Shown: positions 49,140 through 62,282 of the stretch, piece after piece
Numbering within the stretch: position 1 is the first letter of the stretch
Layout of the letters: every line of letters starts with the position of its first letter
Assembly: GCA_003439945.1 (NCBI GenBank)
Contig: QVRM01000946.1
Span: 659,501 to 723,500, forward strand
Source: Dermanyssus gallinae
Taxonomy: Eukaryota > Arthropoda > Arachnida > Mesostigmata > Dermanyssidae
DNA: 64,000 nucleotides
Direction: 5' to 3'
Position numbers and translations under genes: made by a program
The notes under the pieces: model-generated
Seen by the model: the letters and a program-made list of their open reading frames with translations, nothing else
What the model was told of the DNA's origin: nothing
Database searches by the model: none

Positions 49140-49735
49140 TTTAGCATAAGCATTTTGTATTTTTCCACCACTTTAGACTATATGATTTGATTTTTAACAT
49201 ATAAGAAAAATCGCCAAACCTTGTTTTCTTCACTTCTATGAACGAAGCTCTAACAGCAAAGAAAACGTTGCCCTTATGTTGCTGGCGAATGTCGTCCTTA
49301 AGCAAAACAACACAGGAAGAACTTAGTAGGTTTGGCCTGGTGGCCAAATTCAAAGTATTATAACTTGCCGATCTGCCCTCATCTATATATATATATATAT
49401 AGCGGGCGTTGTTAGGGTTAAAGAAAGACTAGCTTAATTGGTTTATTTTAGTCAAGGTTAATTTACCGTTTCACGGCTTCTCATTGCCACACCGTCGGAC
49501 TCACCCATTTACATGCAGCACGCAGTTCAACCTTGCGTCCTCTTTGGTCTATCCGTCGATTGCCGATGGTGGCGCAGCTGCTGTTCTTCCGCCAGCGACC
49601 GCAAGAGGGAGCTGGCGAATCCCAGCCGTGGTACGCACATTTCAGCCATAAGCTTTTCCTTAATAACATCACTACTGATAGCCATACATTTACCACTCCT
49701 ACAATTATATGAATGCTATTATTTACACTACCCTG

Positions 49736-49772
<37 letters not shown>

Positions 49773-52335
49773 CGCTTTAATAAACGTTTATTAAGAAGAC
49801 TCAGCGTTATGGATTCCAGACGTGATTCCTCCTTGAAAACGTGTTTTGTACAGCGGCACTTCTAGCACTAGCCTTCACTAGAACTTTTCCCTTGATTTGG
49901 TGTTTGTTTGAGTATCTACAAACATGTCATTGGATATGTCCCTATTTTAACAAATGTTTGTGAATATTGTTTAAACTATTTTGTCTATGATCTCTACACT
50001 ATTCACAAATGCAATGTGCTCTTTGTTTACACGGTATTTAAAATTAACCCGTAGCACTGCGCATTCCTCTACAGCTGTAAATCAGGGAGTTTTGGACCAC
50101 TCCACCATTGGAGGATCCCATGATTGGCGTTTGGTAGCACACAATTGTAAAGTCGATTTTGTCTCCTCGCTTTTACAAAATACTGGATAAAAGAGTTTCA
50201 CTAATCGCTTTTGTGCAAATAACATAAATTAGAGTTCCGAAGATAGTTTGCCATGGACAGCTAGATAGGCTTTTACTAACGTCGAGAGGGTATAATTTAT
50301 TTTGAATGAGACATATCTCTCAGTGAGAAATAACTTTATTCACTTTTTCAAGTTGGGCCCTACGTAGCAGTAAGGAAATGGCTGTGGAAGTTGAGTGGTA
50401 GTGCCAGACTCAACTGCTTGAAGTCAAAACACGCAACATTGAAACATGCAGATTTGTTTCGTACCAGAGCCCACTAATTATGTACCTACCGGACTTTGAG
50501 ACTTCAGCTCCACATTGGTTATAGAAATAGGCCGATATGCTTTCTGGTGTGGTGCTAAGTTTGGTTCCGAACCAGAAGATGTTCCGAAGGGAAATCCACA
50601 TTGATGTGCAATTAGAAATCACAGGTATTCTGTACATTGGTTATACATTTAATCCACGAAATCGCACCCCGAAACAATTCGACCCAGGTATCCACCTCTG
50701 ACGATTCCGATAGGCGTGTTGATTGCACCTACTTTAGCAATTGAGTATATGTTCTAATAGATACATTAAATGGTCGGTCTTGTAGTTGCACTTGGCCCGT
50801 CAAATAGTCAATTATGTTGCATGACTTTTGAGACGAATGGTATGAGTCACCGGAGGGTTTAAATTTTATCACTTAAAAAAAAATAATTTGTTTACTGCGA
50901 TTAACAATTTATTATAACATTCAGTTATTCGACTTGTTACTGTTATTGTTTTTTAGAAAAAAATCTAGATTTTGATAATCTTAAGAAGATCGGTAGTCGT
51001 GCCATGAGCGACATCGGTAAATGAAGCAGAAAGCAAACAAAGCAAAAATCCGTACGTTTACATTTCTGTTATACTAGGCTCTAGATGAGACACATAGATT
51101 TCTATGGTGTAATTTAACAGTTGCAACACGTAAAATCAAAAGACAAATCTGAATAAAATTACAACTGGAATAGATGTCAGAAACTAACAACTGCCCGAAC
51201 AAATGCATTTGTCTTCAAATCACGTTACTCTAATTACCTGCAAATAAGTCCTACTTTTTTTTATTTCTGTACTTTTGACCCGCTTCAATCAATCAATCAA
51301 TTATGCAGGTTTATTGACGTGCCCAACAAGTTGGCAATCTGTCACCTTTCATTCAAAATACACATAATCTACGAGTGTTTGTAACGATCAACTTTTTCTT
51401 CACTCGAGCATATGAATGATTCAAAATAGGAAAGGTTTTACTCATTCTTTAAACCGTTGAAATGATGATAGTGCAACTGTAGACAAGCAAATAAAACCCC
51501 ATCCGTAACGGATTTGGCTGCATAACGTTTTCTCGTGTTTTGCACGACGCCTGTCTGTGACGTATAAGTTCCGGTAAGTCGTATCGCAGAGAGGCTTCAA
51601 CGAGAGCTACTTAACGGATATGCCTAGGCATAGATCCCGCAGGCCGGCACGGCGATCACCTATAAGGAAATCTATAAGACTGCAAGTTGACGAGTTTTAG
51701 TGCTGCACTCGATGACAATCGCGTGTCTAAATGATTTGCATGCACATATTGACTTATAGATGTACATAAAAATCATTTAATTTAGTCGTATTCTGCGTTT
51801 GGTTTGCAGACGAGATAGTTTTATTAAGATTAAGTTTAAATAGAATGTCAATCTATTGTAGGTATTTTACACGATTGGTATGAATTAAATGAAAATCAAA
51901 ATGTATCTGGTAAGTTTTTAGGACGGACTAAATGGTAACAAACAAGGAGGGTTCCCGTCGTAGGTACCGGTATGAAACAACGTGTTACAACAATTTTAGA
52001 CTAATTCAGGCAAAGAATTTAGGCTACTGACGTTTTACTTCGCTACGACCAGATGTACCACCACTAAACGTAAACCAAACGTTTAGGGTTTTTGGAATGA
52101 ACAAGAAGCTAGCGTGACCTAGTGTGGGACGCACAAAACGACTAAACCCGTAGTCCTCCCCATCCACAGGCTCGGTCTTGCTTTGACGTTAGTTTGAACA
52201 ACAGGTTTGACAACAATATGAACTGGTAGGTATAGGTATATATAGGTATATATAGTATATATATAGGTACTGGAGATTGTACCTCGGTCAGTACGAAACA
52301 AATCTTCCAGACTGTTTATAAAGACGCGGCTATTA
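49140..52335. other. Mostly unassigned DNA
   Basis: Contains (TA)n at 49383-49401 and 49739-49770. It also holds a probable LINE 3' tail on the minus strand at 51285-51350, where read minus there is AATAAA then a ttgattgattgattg repeat. Otherwise nothing is recognised. Confidence 0.5.
51285..51350 (-). mobile_element. LINE 3' tail relic
   Basis: The minus strand gives gtcaataaacctgcat followed by attgattgattgattg, an AATAAA plus tetranucleotide tail resembling the one at 46799-46830. Confidence 0.45.
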
Positions 52336-52344
52336 TTGGATGGA

Positions 52345-52430
52345 TGGATATATTATCCGCTTGACATTCATACCTTATTATGCATGCCGCCTATTTTTGA
52401 TCAGGGGCGTTTAAAGCAACATGGGCAGGT
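52345..52430 (-). mobile_element. LINE family A, 3' tail fragment (copy 3)
   Basis: The plus-strand text cgcttgacattcatacctta and gatcaggggcgtttaaagcaacat matches the 3' untranslated regions at about 31990-32055 and 39790-39850 in the same order. Only the tail is recognisable. Confidence 0.6.
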
Positions 52431-52869
52431 ATCCAGAATTTTTCCCAACAGACCTTGTGACAGCGTGATCACTGACTCAAAGCGGCATGGCTGATCTTCT
52501 ATTCTCGATAAGCATTGCTCAAAGAAAATTCGATGAACAACAAATATCGACCCGGCGACACCCCAATAGAGAATAATCATGGCTGGTGCTACGCCGCCAC
52601 TAATATTCTACGTAAGACATATTTAAAATAATTCTGCTTCGGCTTCTTCTAACTGACATATCAGAAAATAAACTGCTCAAATGAGCCGCCGTCAATATAT
52701 ACGAGTTAAGTTAGATCGTCGTGCTACGGCGAGTTAAAACCGTAAAGAACGAAATAGAAATTATTATCCATTCAGTTTAAGCTGCTTTTTGCTACATCTC
52801 CATGTCGAGTAGCGCGTACGTTTTCAAGCTATTTCAGTGCCGCAAAATCCGGCGCCCCATATGAATAAA

Positions 52870-53560
52870 GTGCATGCACCTCGCCCATAATTCCTTGCAT
52901 ACAAGGCTTATAGTAATTCCTAACTGGGAAAGTTGTCACCTTGGCCCACAGTGTTTAGCAGGAGGATCCTGCAAGACCTGCATAATTTGTTTAGCGCTAA
53001 AACGATGTATAGACTCTTCAACGCCTGAAATGAACGCTAGTTATTTAGACGATATAACGCTAGTTGCTACATCGACCACAATACTGGCTAATAGCTGACA
53101 AGTACCTTGCTGCAGAAACATATCTAGTGCAAACTGCATAAAGATCTAATATAAAAACCTAGGAATGATGTGTACTTCCGTTGCAAAGCAGCAGTGGACT
53201 AAGCATCAGAAGCTTGACACAATATCCTCGTCGTCTCTGCATGCCCCCGATTCACTCGTCACACTATTGCTGTCTATAAGTCATTACATTCCTTTGCCAA
53301 CATATCAAGAGCAGATATGATTCGCGGTGTAAGATACTTATACTGACCGGGGGTTAGATTAAAAATACGTAATAGACTAGAAGTCGAAACAAAATTTTAT
53401 CTCAAATCTGAAAGATGGTCGGGCAGAGACAATACGTTGTTGCTACGGTCGAAGAACAAGTTTTGGGCTAGCGGTCAAACATATGATCAGTTACTGATGC
53501 TTAGAGACTTTGCTTGAACCGAAAATTGGGACATCACTGCAAGCAATACTTTTTCGAATA
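52870..53560 (+). pseudogene. YLDD-type reverse-transcriptase fragment
   Basis: Plus-strand frames give QQ-EDPARPA-F (motif B, decayed) and then NASYLDDITLVATSTTIL, with the YLDD catalytic motif at 53039-53053. A noisy C-terminal region follows, with ERWSGRDNTLLLRSKNKFW near 53410. It resembles the type at 42500-44480 but is not the same copy. Confidence 0.55.
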
Positions 53561-54620
53561 TATGCTAGTCTTTGACTCGGTGAAGAGTTCTTCCTGAGTC
53601 ATGACTTAAGGATCTATATGGATCCCCAGTGTTCTTAGTAAAAACCTATTGCCGTAACTGCAGCAGAAACCCGGCGAAGTTCATGTGACACATACGCTTA
53701 AACCAAACAATCGCTAATAGTTTCCTTTTACTAAACGAGAACCGCCTCATCTAGCCTAGTTGTGCGCCTCTGGCGTGACCCTCACGTCTTGAAAGACTGA
53801 TGTGGCTTTAACCAAGGCAGGGGGCAGGAAAAGACTCAAATCTTCATCGTTTACAACTAGGGACAAGGGAGACGGTTGCTTAGGATTTAACTACATCTTA
53901 GAGTAACCCTTACGGTTCACAGGACGGGCGCGGCTGCAAACACGGTGAAGCCAGGGTATGGCCGAACGTCGTTCCTTCATTTGCTAGCTTGCTTGGATGA
54001 TCAATAGGACAACGCCATAGCAATTACGACTTCATTGGGCGAATGAGATATGGCTAAGGCATTGTAGAGATGTGCTGATAATATGAGGATTCTTCTTCAC
54101 GCCTGAGCTTTTGTGCATTTAATGAATGCTCAGCAAGACGAATTTTCAATATACAATATATATATATATATATATATATATTGAAAATTCATATATAGAT
54201 ACATACAGGTCATGCATTATATGCTAAGCGTAAAACCATGGACGGCACTCTCTGTATCATACATACACATATCATACATCATACAATCCATGCCAAGCCC
54301 GCTATGGATACGTCTGGGGTTCTATCGAACGTCGTGCCCCTGTACTCGCTCTCTGTACGGCTGTTTGCCGCTCTAGGAAGCTTCCCTTCAGTGCATCGTA
54401 TTCTAGCGATGGCGCTGCGGTATCTAATGGCTAGAGTATTATTCAAAGTTTAGTAGTTTGTTTTCTGCCAATAGGTATCACGTTAAAAGGAAGCAGGAGG
54501 AAGACGAGCAAACGGTAAATGGCACAACTCTATATTAGTTATACGAACCCATACTACTACTAGAAGCTGATATTTTTAATTTTACAGCCGCAAACGACGC
54601 CGAATGCCGACATTGATTGT
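53561..54620. other. Unassigned DNA with a TA-centred palindrome
   Basis: Contains the inverted repeat at 54140-54190. No gene recognised. Confidence 0.5.
54140..54190. repeat. Inverted repeat around a (TA)n tract
   Basis: gaattttcaatata at 54140 and tatattgaaaattc ending at 54190 are perfect complements flanking a TA run. Confidence 0.85.
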
Positions 54621-54855
54621 GCTGCTTTGAGTCAAATGTAAACTCGTCCTATATATATATATTGAGAGGAGGAAATGCTATTTTACGCACCGTCAGACTG
54701 GAGAAAGGCAAACGGCCCCTTATCTCCACTCTGGTGTGTGGGACTCGGCGCGATGGTCCGCGCTTCTACCCACTAAAACCTACCTCTCATAACGCCCTTG
54801 ACACAGCCCAGATCTTCGTTTAATAGTACTATGGGCCGTGGGGGTGACATCCGGA

Positions 54856-56215
54856 CTATCTAACCAGGTTCGCCTGCTTGTTTGGCGAAGTCTGCTCTCT
54901 GGCTGGCGTGCCTTGTGACAAAAGAGAATAATTTTCTCTTCTTGCGCTAATCCTGTCGTAACTCGCTCTTCTCTGCGTCCGGCATAGTTTATTCTCCGTC
55001 AGCACCTCTCGCGCAACCGCTGCTCCAAGGGTCCATGCTGCTGGTTCTGAGCAGATGAAATCCATGAATAGGGCTAGCCCATCTCTCGGGAGCACGAGAG
55101 GGTGTTTAGGTCTCTGGGCACCCGCGTTCGTCCAACTATCTCTCACCCTGTTGCTTGCCTTACGTCTAGCCTCTTCCCAGCACGGGCATTCTAGAAGAGT
55201 ATGTGCCGCGTCATCTTCAACGCCCAGCGTGCAGAACATGCACGTGTCCGAAGGCGCCTTACCGATCTTGTATAAATAGGACTGGAAATCTCCGTGACCG
55301 GTGACTATTTGCGTTAGGAAAAAGTCCATGTCACCTCCGGGCCTATTCAGCCATTTCTCGATGTTCGGTATCAGATCACGGACCTTGGCTCCCGCCTCGT
55401 CCTTCCTGAGGCTCTCCCATTCCGCCTGCCATCGCAGAAGTGTTGCTTTCGTTTCCTCTTCCTTTGCTTCCTTTGTCGTCCTATCTGGACCACGCTCCCA
55501 CAGTCTTCGTCTTTCATCTGCTTTGAGGTCCCAGGGCGGGGTCCCTGCCAGAACCAAAGCTGCCGCTGTGCTCACGGTCCTGTAGGCCTGTGTGATGCGA
55601 AGAGCCGGTACCCGTTGGGCTCTTCTGAGTAGGCCTTTTCGATGTGTTTCTCCGCATTTCTTTTTGAACCATACCGGTGCACCGTACAGGACGATGGATT
55701 CCGCCACTGACATGACCAGCCTTCTCCTTGAGGCTCTGCTAGGTCCGTAGATATTTGGCAGGATTTTGGCGATATCGTTTGCCGCTTTGCTTGCCTTTAT
55801 GATTGCCTTCTTTAGGTGAGGCACTCCTGTGAGTCCCCGGTCTTGTTGGACGCCTAGGTATCTCACCTCCTTGCTGAATATTATACTTGTTCCCTGCAGT
55901 CGTAGATTAATCTCTCTGCAGTGCTTTCTTCCTATGAGCAGCACTGCCTCTGACTTCTCAGGAGCTAGTTCCAGTCCAGCTCTTCTCCATCCACCTTTCG
56001 ACTGCCTTGAGCCGATTTGTTAGCGGGCTAGCTCTAATCTTCCTGCTGTTCGGGCCTTGACCATAATTGCTAGGTCATCCGCATAGGCCTGCAGGGGACC
56101 CTATCCGGGAGTCCTGGCAGCCTTAGTACATCGTCATAGGGCCATGTTCCATAGTAACGGGCCCAATGATCGATCCCTGCGGAAACTCCCGCTGTCATCT
56201 GGAATGAAACCCCAG
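54856..56215 (-). pseudogene. R1-like LINE ORF2 fragment with a long intact 3' frame
   Basis: The frame 55944-54856 (362 codons) is open and encodes the region after the reverse transcriptase palm: KEVRYLGVQQDRGL, then VMSVAESIVLYGAPVW, RITQAYRTVSTAAALVLAG, PPWDLKADERR, and a zinc-binding motif CMFCTLGVEDDAAHTLLEC near the C-terminus. Upstream (55945-56215) the frame is broken but still readable: DRSLGPLLWNMA, LPGLPDRVP, AYADDLAIMVKARTAGRLELAR (catalytic YADD at 56073-56088) and ERWMEKSW. The style is that of R1-type LINEs. It is 5'-truncated within the palm domain and abuts a TA repeat. The long open 3' frame suggests it is younger than the other LINE relics here. Confidence 0.82.
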
Positions 56216-56227
56216 CGCAGGAGATTA

Positions 56228-56420
56228 CTCTATATATGATATATATATAATATTATTATATAATATATATATATATATGAGAATGAGAACAGAGAGAGAG
56301 CGCGAGAGAGAGTACTCTATATATGGCGAAAGAAGATATATATATATATAATTACATTAATATATATATATATATATATTATATATATTATACAATAGAT
56401 ATATATATATATATATATAT
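56228..56420. repeat. TA-rich and (GA)n microsatellite block
   Basis: TA tracts, a gagagagagcgcgagagagag segment near 56290-56311, and further TA tracts. Confidence 0.9.
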
Positions 56421-57556
56421 TCAAGCTTAAACGTGGTTTATTTAACGCAGCTGCATTTTACAATCATTAAGTTCTCGGTAAATAAAATTGTTGAAAAACT
56501 AATCAAGCACCGAGACAAATGTCACACTCGACACAATTCAAGGAATACTTTAAATAAGCACTTTGCACAATATGTAACCACAAAAAGTTTTTTCACAACA
56601 ACTTCTGAACAGCGTTTTTTTCACAACGCTGAGCAATAAGTGAGGCAACACGCTCTCACGCATACAAGCAATCGAAGTGATACACTCATACATTATCTTC
56701 ATAATGCACACGACGGCAACAAATAAAAACACAGTGGATAAATGTAACCATTCAATCTGGGTAGGTGATTCTCTATTCATAGCGCTAACAATCCCAATTT
56801 AGTACAATGTACCTAGATCATCGACCTGATTCAAACTGTGAAATTAAATGCCCTATTTTTACTTCGCGAGCGAAGAGGTACTTCGATGTGAGGCATCTTG
56901 TATTTTAGAGTATGCGGGCCGACGTTTCCTGGAGGCGGCATGCAAGTGAGTGTTGACTAGTCTTCAGTGATACTGAGGGCACTGCAAAAGTTGTTGCACG
57001 CCTAGCTGATGCTATATTTGGGGTAGGAACTAATGGAAACGCAATCCGCGTGGATACAATACCTTGCAAAATTTGATAGGCTACCATAGAAGCCCGCAGC
57101 GTGTACATTTTTTCTTTCTGTATTTTGTAACCTGTAATTAAAAATTATTTAATTAGAGGTTAAATTAAATGAGAAAATCACGGACCGAGTCTTGTTGCCT
57201 CCCTGAAGAAAATGGCTCTAAGTGCATCATTCTCTATTACTCTGACTCTCCGAAGAATTCCATCATAGTTACCACCCCAGAGAAAGATACCGCATAGAGC
57301 ACAGCACTGATAGGAATACGACTTTGTGCACCAGAAGTAAGCCTACTGTAGGGACTCCAATCAAATTAAATCTACGCAGCGTCGATATCACAGCGTAGCA
57401 CTTGGGTGCTAAGTGGGTGGGGGTATTCTATGTGAGGATCCTGCCTCATGTTTACCTGGACAACGAGGCCCAGGCATCTGGCGGTCTGCAATGTTCGTAG
57501 CTCGAGTAGCTGGTTGGTCATGCAAGGCCGGTAGCCTCGGCGATAAACAAAAAACT
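56421..57556. other. Unassigned DNA
   Basis: No recognisable gene or repeat. Confidence 0.5.
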
Positions 57557-57702
<146 letters not shown>

Positions 57703-59648
57703 GCTTTCGGGGCCATTACGCCGGAACGACGTTCACAGCGCATATAAACGAAACAGAACGGACGGCCCTTGTTACTCTTGACGTGAAGTAGGCAATGTTT
57801 GAAGACTGTCCGTTTTCTCAGCAGTGACGCTCTTCGTCCTGAAGATGTTCCGTCTTTAATATTTGGTCTTGACAGAGAATGGAGTCACCTCACGCAGGCA
57901 AATTTTAACTAGCTTGAGAGGTGTTGTTTATTTTATATGAAGCGTGTGCTTTAGTTGTCGATGCGATCAAGAAGCCGCTTTGTGTATCTCGTATCAGGCT
58001 GTCCACTAGCTACTGAAACGATCCGACAACGGTGAAAATGCCGCGTACAGTACCTTACGAATGTTTGATTGCATAGTGGGAAACCGAAGTCGAACAGGCC
58101 AGCAGGGAGGTCGAGGTTTGGTCGTATTCAATGGCTTGCACTTTTAGTGCGGTCCCGCATGTGATAGTTTACCCGTATGCACCAGGTATATATGCATGGC
58201 TACTATTACCAAGGCGGCCTTTGAACTCAAAGGCCGCCTTTCACGAGGAGTACAAATAAATAGGATTGTATCGCAAAGTTGGCTGTGATCACAGTAGAAG
58301 AATCGAAATTGAGTTACAGGCATGATATAGTGTATTTGGAAATATATATATATATAAATATATATATTTACCGGCGGCCTCGCATCTACAACCAGAGTAT
58401 GGATTAATTAAATGCAATAGAGCTGATCAATAATTTGCAGGCTTATTCCACTTGAGCCTATTAGCACTGTCTGTGATTAGCAAAATTATGTTATATTATT
58501 AATGAATCATATCAAAGATGTATTTATACTTATATTAATGAATGTGTCTGCAAACCTTGTGAACAAGGCAACATCAACATGTATCATATCTGAGCATGCA
58601 AGAGAAGCAGCATAATGTACCGCAAGCGCAATACACCAGCTTAGGTTGCTTGGCTACTGGTAATAAAACGTACGTCTAAAAAGCCGTTGACCCGATGGCG
58701 AATCGACGCAATTAAATAATTCCACATATATTTTAACAACGTTAGCTATAGCCTAGCACATAAAGGACGAGGCGTCAGCACACAATCGACCTATGGCAGG
58801 ACCCATCTACTACGGCAATGGACCAGAGGACAGCCCAGAGCCCACATGTTCTGAGGTGCACTGCATGGGCGGAACAGCGCGCACCTCTACCGCTTTTTTA
58901 TGAAGACCTTAGCATGTCCTACATGACCTCAGCAAAAATGACGGAAACACTCTCGTACTGGAATGTCATATCTGAACAGTTTTTAGAGCCGTACTAGAGA
59001 AACAAGTGAAGGCCACCCCCCCCAAATGCGTCCTCCCGGAGAACACACCTGCCAGGAGTTGTAGAATCGCTTCCCCTGGCTGTTTGCACACCATCGACCC
59101 ACGCTTACCGGGAGCTTTCCCGCCGTGGTGACGGTGTGTGCAACCGCATTTTCCAGTTTGTCGTCTAATAAAAACTATATATATATATATAGGGACACAA
59201 ATGTACGAGTATGTATGCTCGAGACCTGTCGGACATCTGCGCTGCATCTTAGTTCTCTCTGGTGCTTCCCCAACGCAAAAGTGCAAAACCTACGACCAGC
59301 AAGATTCGACGTTATTCACGGACAGCGCCCGATCGCAGCGTGTCAGCGTAGAGCCTCGAGCAGCGTGTGTACTAGATGACTCCCGTAAGCCATAGACAGA
59401 TAGGCACTAGATCACAAATGCAATAACCCTAGCCTGGCAACAAGACGAAGACGGTCGCGTCGACACACCGACCTGCTTGCCTACTTCACTTGCTACGCAC
59501 CTCCTGCTCTGGACGCAGTCTGTCACTCAGGCAGGCAGAGGGTTCTTCTTTTCATACAGGCCATGTACAACAAGTACCGTAATGTACCGAGTGTAGAGCG
59601 GTTTGCAAATCCAGGATCGAGCAAAAGAAGGACATATAAATATAAATA

Positions 59649-59689
<41 letters not shown>

Positions 59690-59969
59690 TATCCATGACC
59701 ATCCTTACTATCTGCCACGCTCAGCAGTGCCCTGCTGACATACGTCTTTCTACGATCCGGGTTTGCTTACGGCGAACAAGTAACAAACACTTGGCGGGCA
59801 CTTGTTCGGCGCCCTTTCAAGACCCTTGACATGAAGGCCGCCCCTCTTTTGCAATGAGCGGCTGCTAAAGCAGTATCTATTCAGAGCAAATAACTGAAGA
59901 GAACGAAAGAAGATAATTCAGCAGCCGCTAAACGTATAATATTAAGCTCGCTAAACAAATAAGGAACCG

Positions 59970-60009
<40 letters not shown>

Positions 60010-61090
60010 GGCCGTTCCTAGAATTTATTTTAGCATCCTTTTGCATAAACGTATTTTCATATAACAGAATCATCCACTCTCCTACGCAACCGCAATGCAA
60101 TACGCTGTGCTTTTCGAGAAACTAAAAAAATATATATAATAAAAAATATAATATAAAAATATAATAGCTTTCGCTACTGTAATGGTTTTTGCTTAAGTTC
60201 AGACGACGCATGTGTTCGGTTTAGGGCTTCAGGGCTGATGCTTTGCACTCTAATATGAAACAAGGATTCGTCTGCAACCAAAGATGGCGACTGAACGCAA
60301 TCAGATATGAAAAGCAGTTACCGCCAAAATGCCTAGTTCATATTTCCTATTTAAAACGGAGGTTCATGTATGCATGTGTATATAGCATGAAATCGTTGTT
60401 GATATTACCAATTTAGTATCGCCAAAAAGTAAGTACCACGCTATTGTTTTCATATATGACCCTACACTCGATTGCAATATTACTCCGTCGATTGTATGCG
60501 CGACACCGTTGGAGCAAGTTAAAGAGAAATCTCACAGGTAAGCAAATAACGAAAAGCGCAGTAAGCTACGCCAAAATTAGCTCGCGATTGCGGCACCGAC
60601 AAGGAAGCCTATGACATTCTAGTGGCGAAACGCAGTAGTGGTTTTGTAACGGCATGTTGTCTTTGAACGCACCGTTCTAGAGTGAAGCGTTGTCGGGGCA
60701 ACTAGGAATAGCGGCTATAGCTCAATCGGTGTGTGGCTTTTGCGGCAGATTTGATTCGACTGACGATGGTTAAACATGGTCCTGTTACATTCCTCTGCTG
60801 GAGCTCAAGCCCATCTGAGTACAGTACGAGAATGCAATAACGACGTGAGTATGCTGATGCTATTGTGCGGGATGAACGGGATTCTTGAAGTCGGATAACG
60901 TGTGTACAAAAGGGCTCTCAGGGCGCGTTAGAAACAACAGAATGCACACAACATCGACGTAAATATCTGATCGAGCACAACGACAACAATGCACTTGAAA
61001 CAATGACATGAAAGGTATTGGCAGAAACAGAGGGACATAGCAAGAGACCGATATTCAGCATTCTAGGACAGTATTACAGCAATATATAAC
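57703..61090. other. Mostly unassigned DNA
   Basis: Contains a palindrome at 58211-58240, (TA)n at 59668-59690 and 59970-60005, and a faint tRNA-like box at about 60712-60770. No gene recognised. Confidence 0.5.
58211..58240. repeat. Perfect inverted duplication, 14-base arms, 2-base spacer
   Basis: aaggcggcctttga at 58211 and its exact reverse complement ending at 58240. Confidence 0.95.
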
Positions 61091-61099
61091 TGATCAGCT

Positions 61100-62000
61100 G
61101 ATTATGTAAACACAAGACGTGTTTCTACCGCCCGAATTTTCTCGTTGAAGCGTGCCTTTTTGCGCGTTGTTTGTGCCGTGAACTTGCTCATCAACTTGAT
61201 TCATCGAGTGACTAAGAATTTGACAAAGAAACTTGACAGATACTTGAATACTGATTTCACTAGGAAGATGGGCCTGAAGCAACCCAAGCAAGCTCTATCA
61301 CAAGACGACATCATCAGCTCTTTGAAGAGAGCTACTCATAAGCCCTAAACGTGCCCGAACTGCGGCCTCCATGTTGGCACATGAAACACAATTTGCTGCG
61401 CTCAGTGTGAGTTTCAAGTTCATATCCAGTGCATCAAAGTCGCCACTCACGATGTCGTTATTCGTTCTTTGCTAAGTCTATGTGCCACAATTGTAAGCCG
61501 CCCGCCTATGACGATGCAGACAGTGTTAACAGCATGTTCCTTGGCGACGGTAACGCACATGGAAGTGCGGTGGACGACAAATTGCTTATGCGCACATTTC
61601 TGAACGAGGTACGAGCACTACGCACGTTGGTAAAATCGTCCAGAACACAAACAACAAGCTCGATAAAGAGCTGTTGCATTTAACAGCTATTGTTTCCGAC
61701 CTGTCAAACAATCATGGACGGCAGGTCAAGCGAGACAATTCAAGGCGACCCCAAACTCCAAGGGCGCGCTCCAACTCTAGGTTTTCATTTGCAAATAAAA
61801 AACGAACGTGAAGTACAGCACTATCCCCGAAAAACCTGTGCTCAATCAAATAAGAACTTTGGAAATTATCGAGCCTCGGGTAATGGGGTAGTGGTCGTAG
61901 AGACACACTCCGCGCAGTAAATGTCAGTAATACTTCTCAGGATCCCGCTGCGCTTGCAGATTCGGAACTGAAGAGTCAGCTGTCCCAGGGTTTACAATCC
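61100..62000 (+). pseudogene. LINE ORF1 relic with PHD-like zinc finger
   Basis: Plus-strand pieces include MGLKQPKQALSQDDIISSLK, then after a stop CPNCGLHVGT and NTICCAQCEFQVHIQC at about 61350-61433. This pattern of paired Cys followed by C-x2-C and H-x2-C is like the PHD-type fingers in ORF1 proteins of some CR1/L2-like LINEs. A leucine- and arginine-rich segment (FLNEVRALRTLVKSS) lies near 61600. It is decayed, and followed in the right order by ORF2 sequence, so it is read as ORF1 of the same element. Confidence 0.5.
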
Positions 62001-62282
62001 AAACCATGACTCTCTCGGCTTTGATTTAACCCCTGGACCGTCAACACATAGTTTTGTTTCTTGCACTTCGTTTAACACTACTCGTATCATAACACTGTTT
62101 GCCTGTGATTCGCTTTTTCAGTACTGCCAATTGCACTCTCTAGATTGAACAACAAGGGGCCTAAACTTTTCTACGAAAACTAAGCAATACATCTTCAGCT
62201 CTGTTGTTCTGCTAGACCTGTGCAACATGTTACGGTTCTCACACGCAGACATAATATACTGGATTTAATAAAAAAAAAATGA

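Noticed and set aside
60712..60770. tRNA-like sequence (tatagctcaatcggtgtgtgg)
   Set aside because: It resembles a D-arm region, but no convincing B box or cloverleaf follows; too weak to list.
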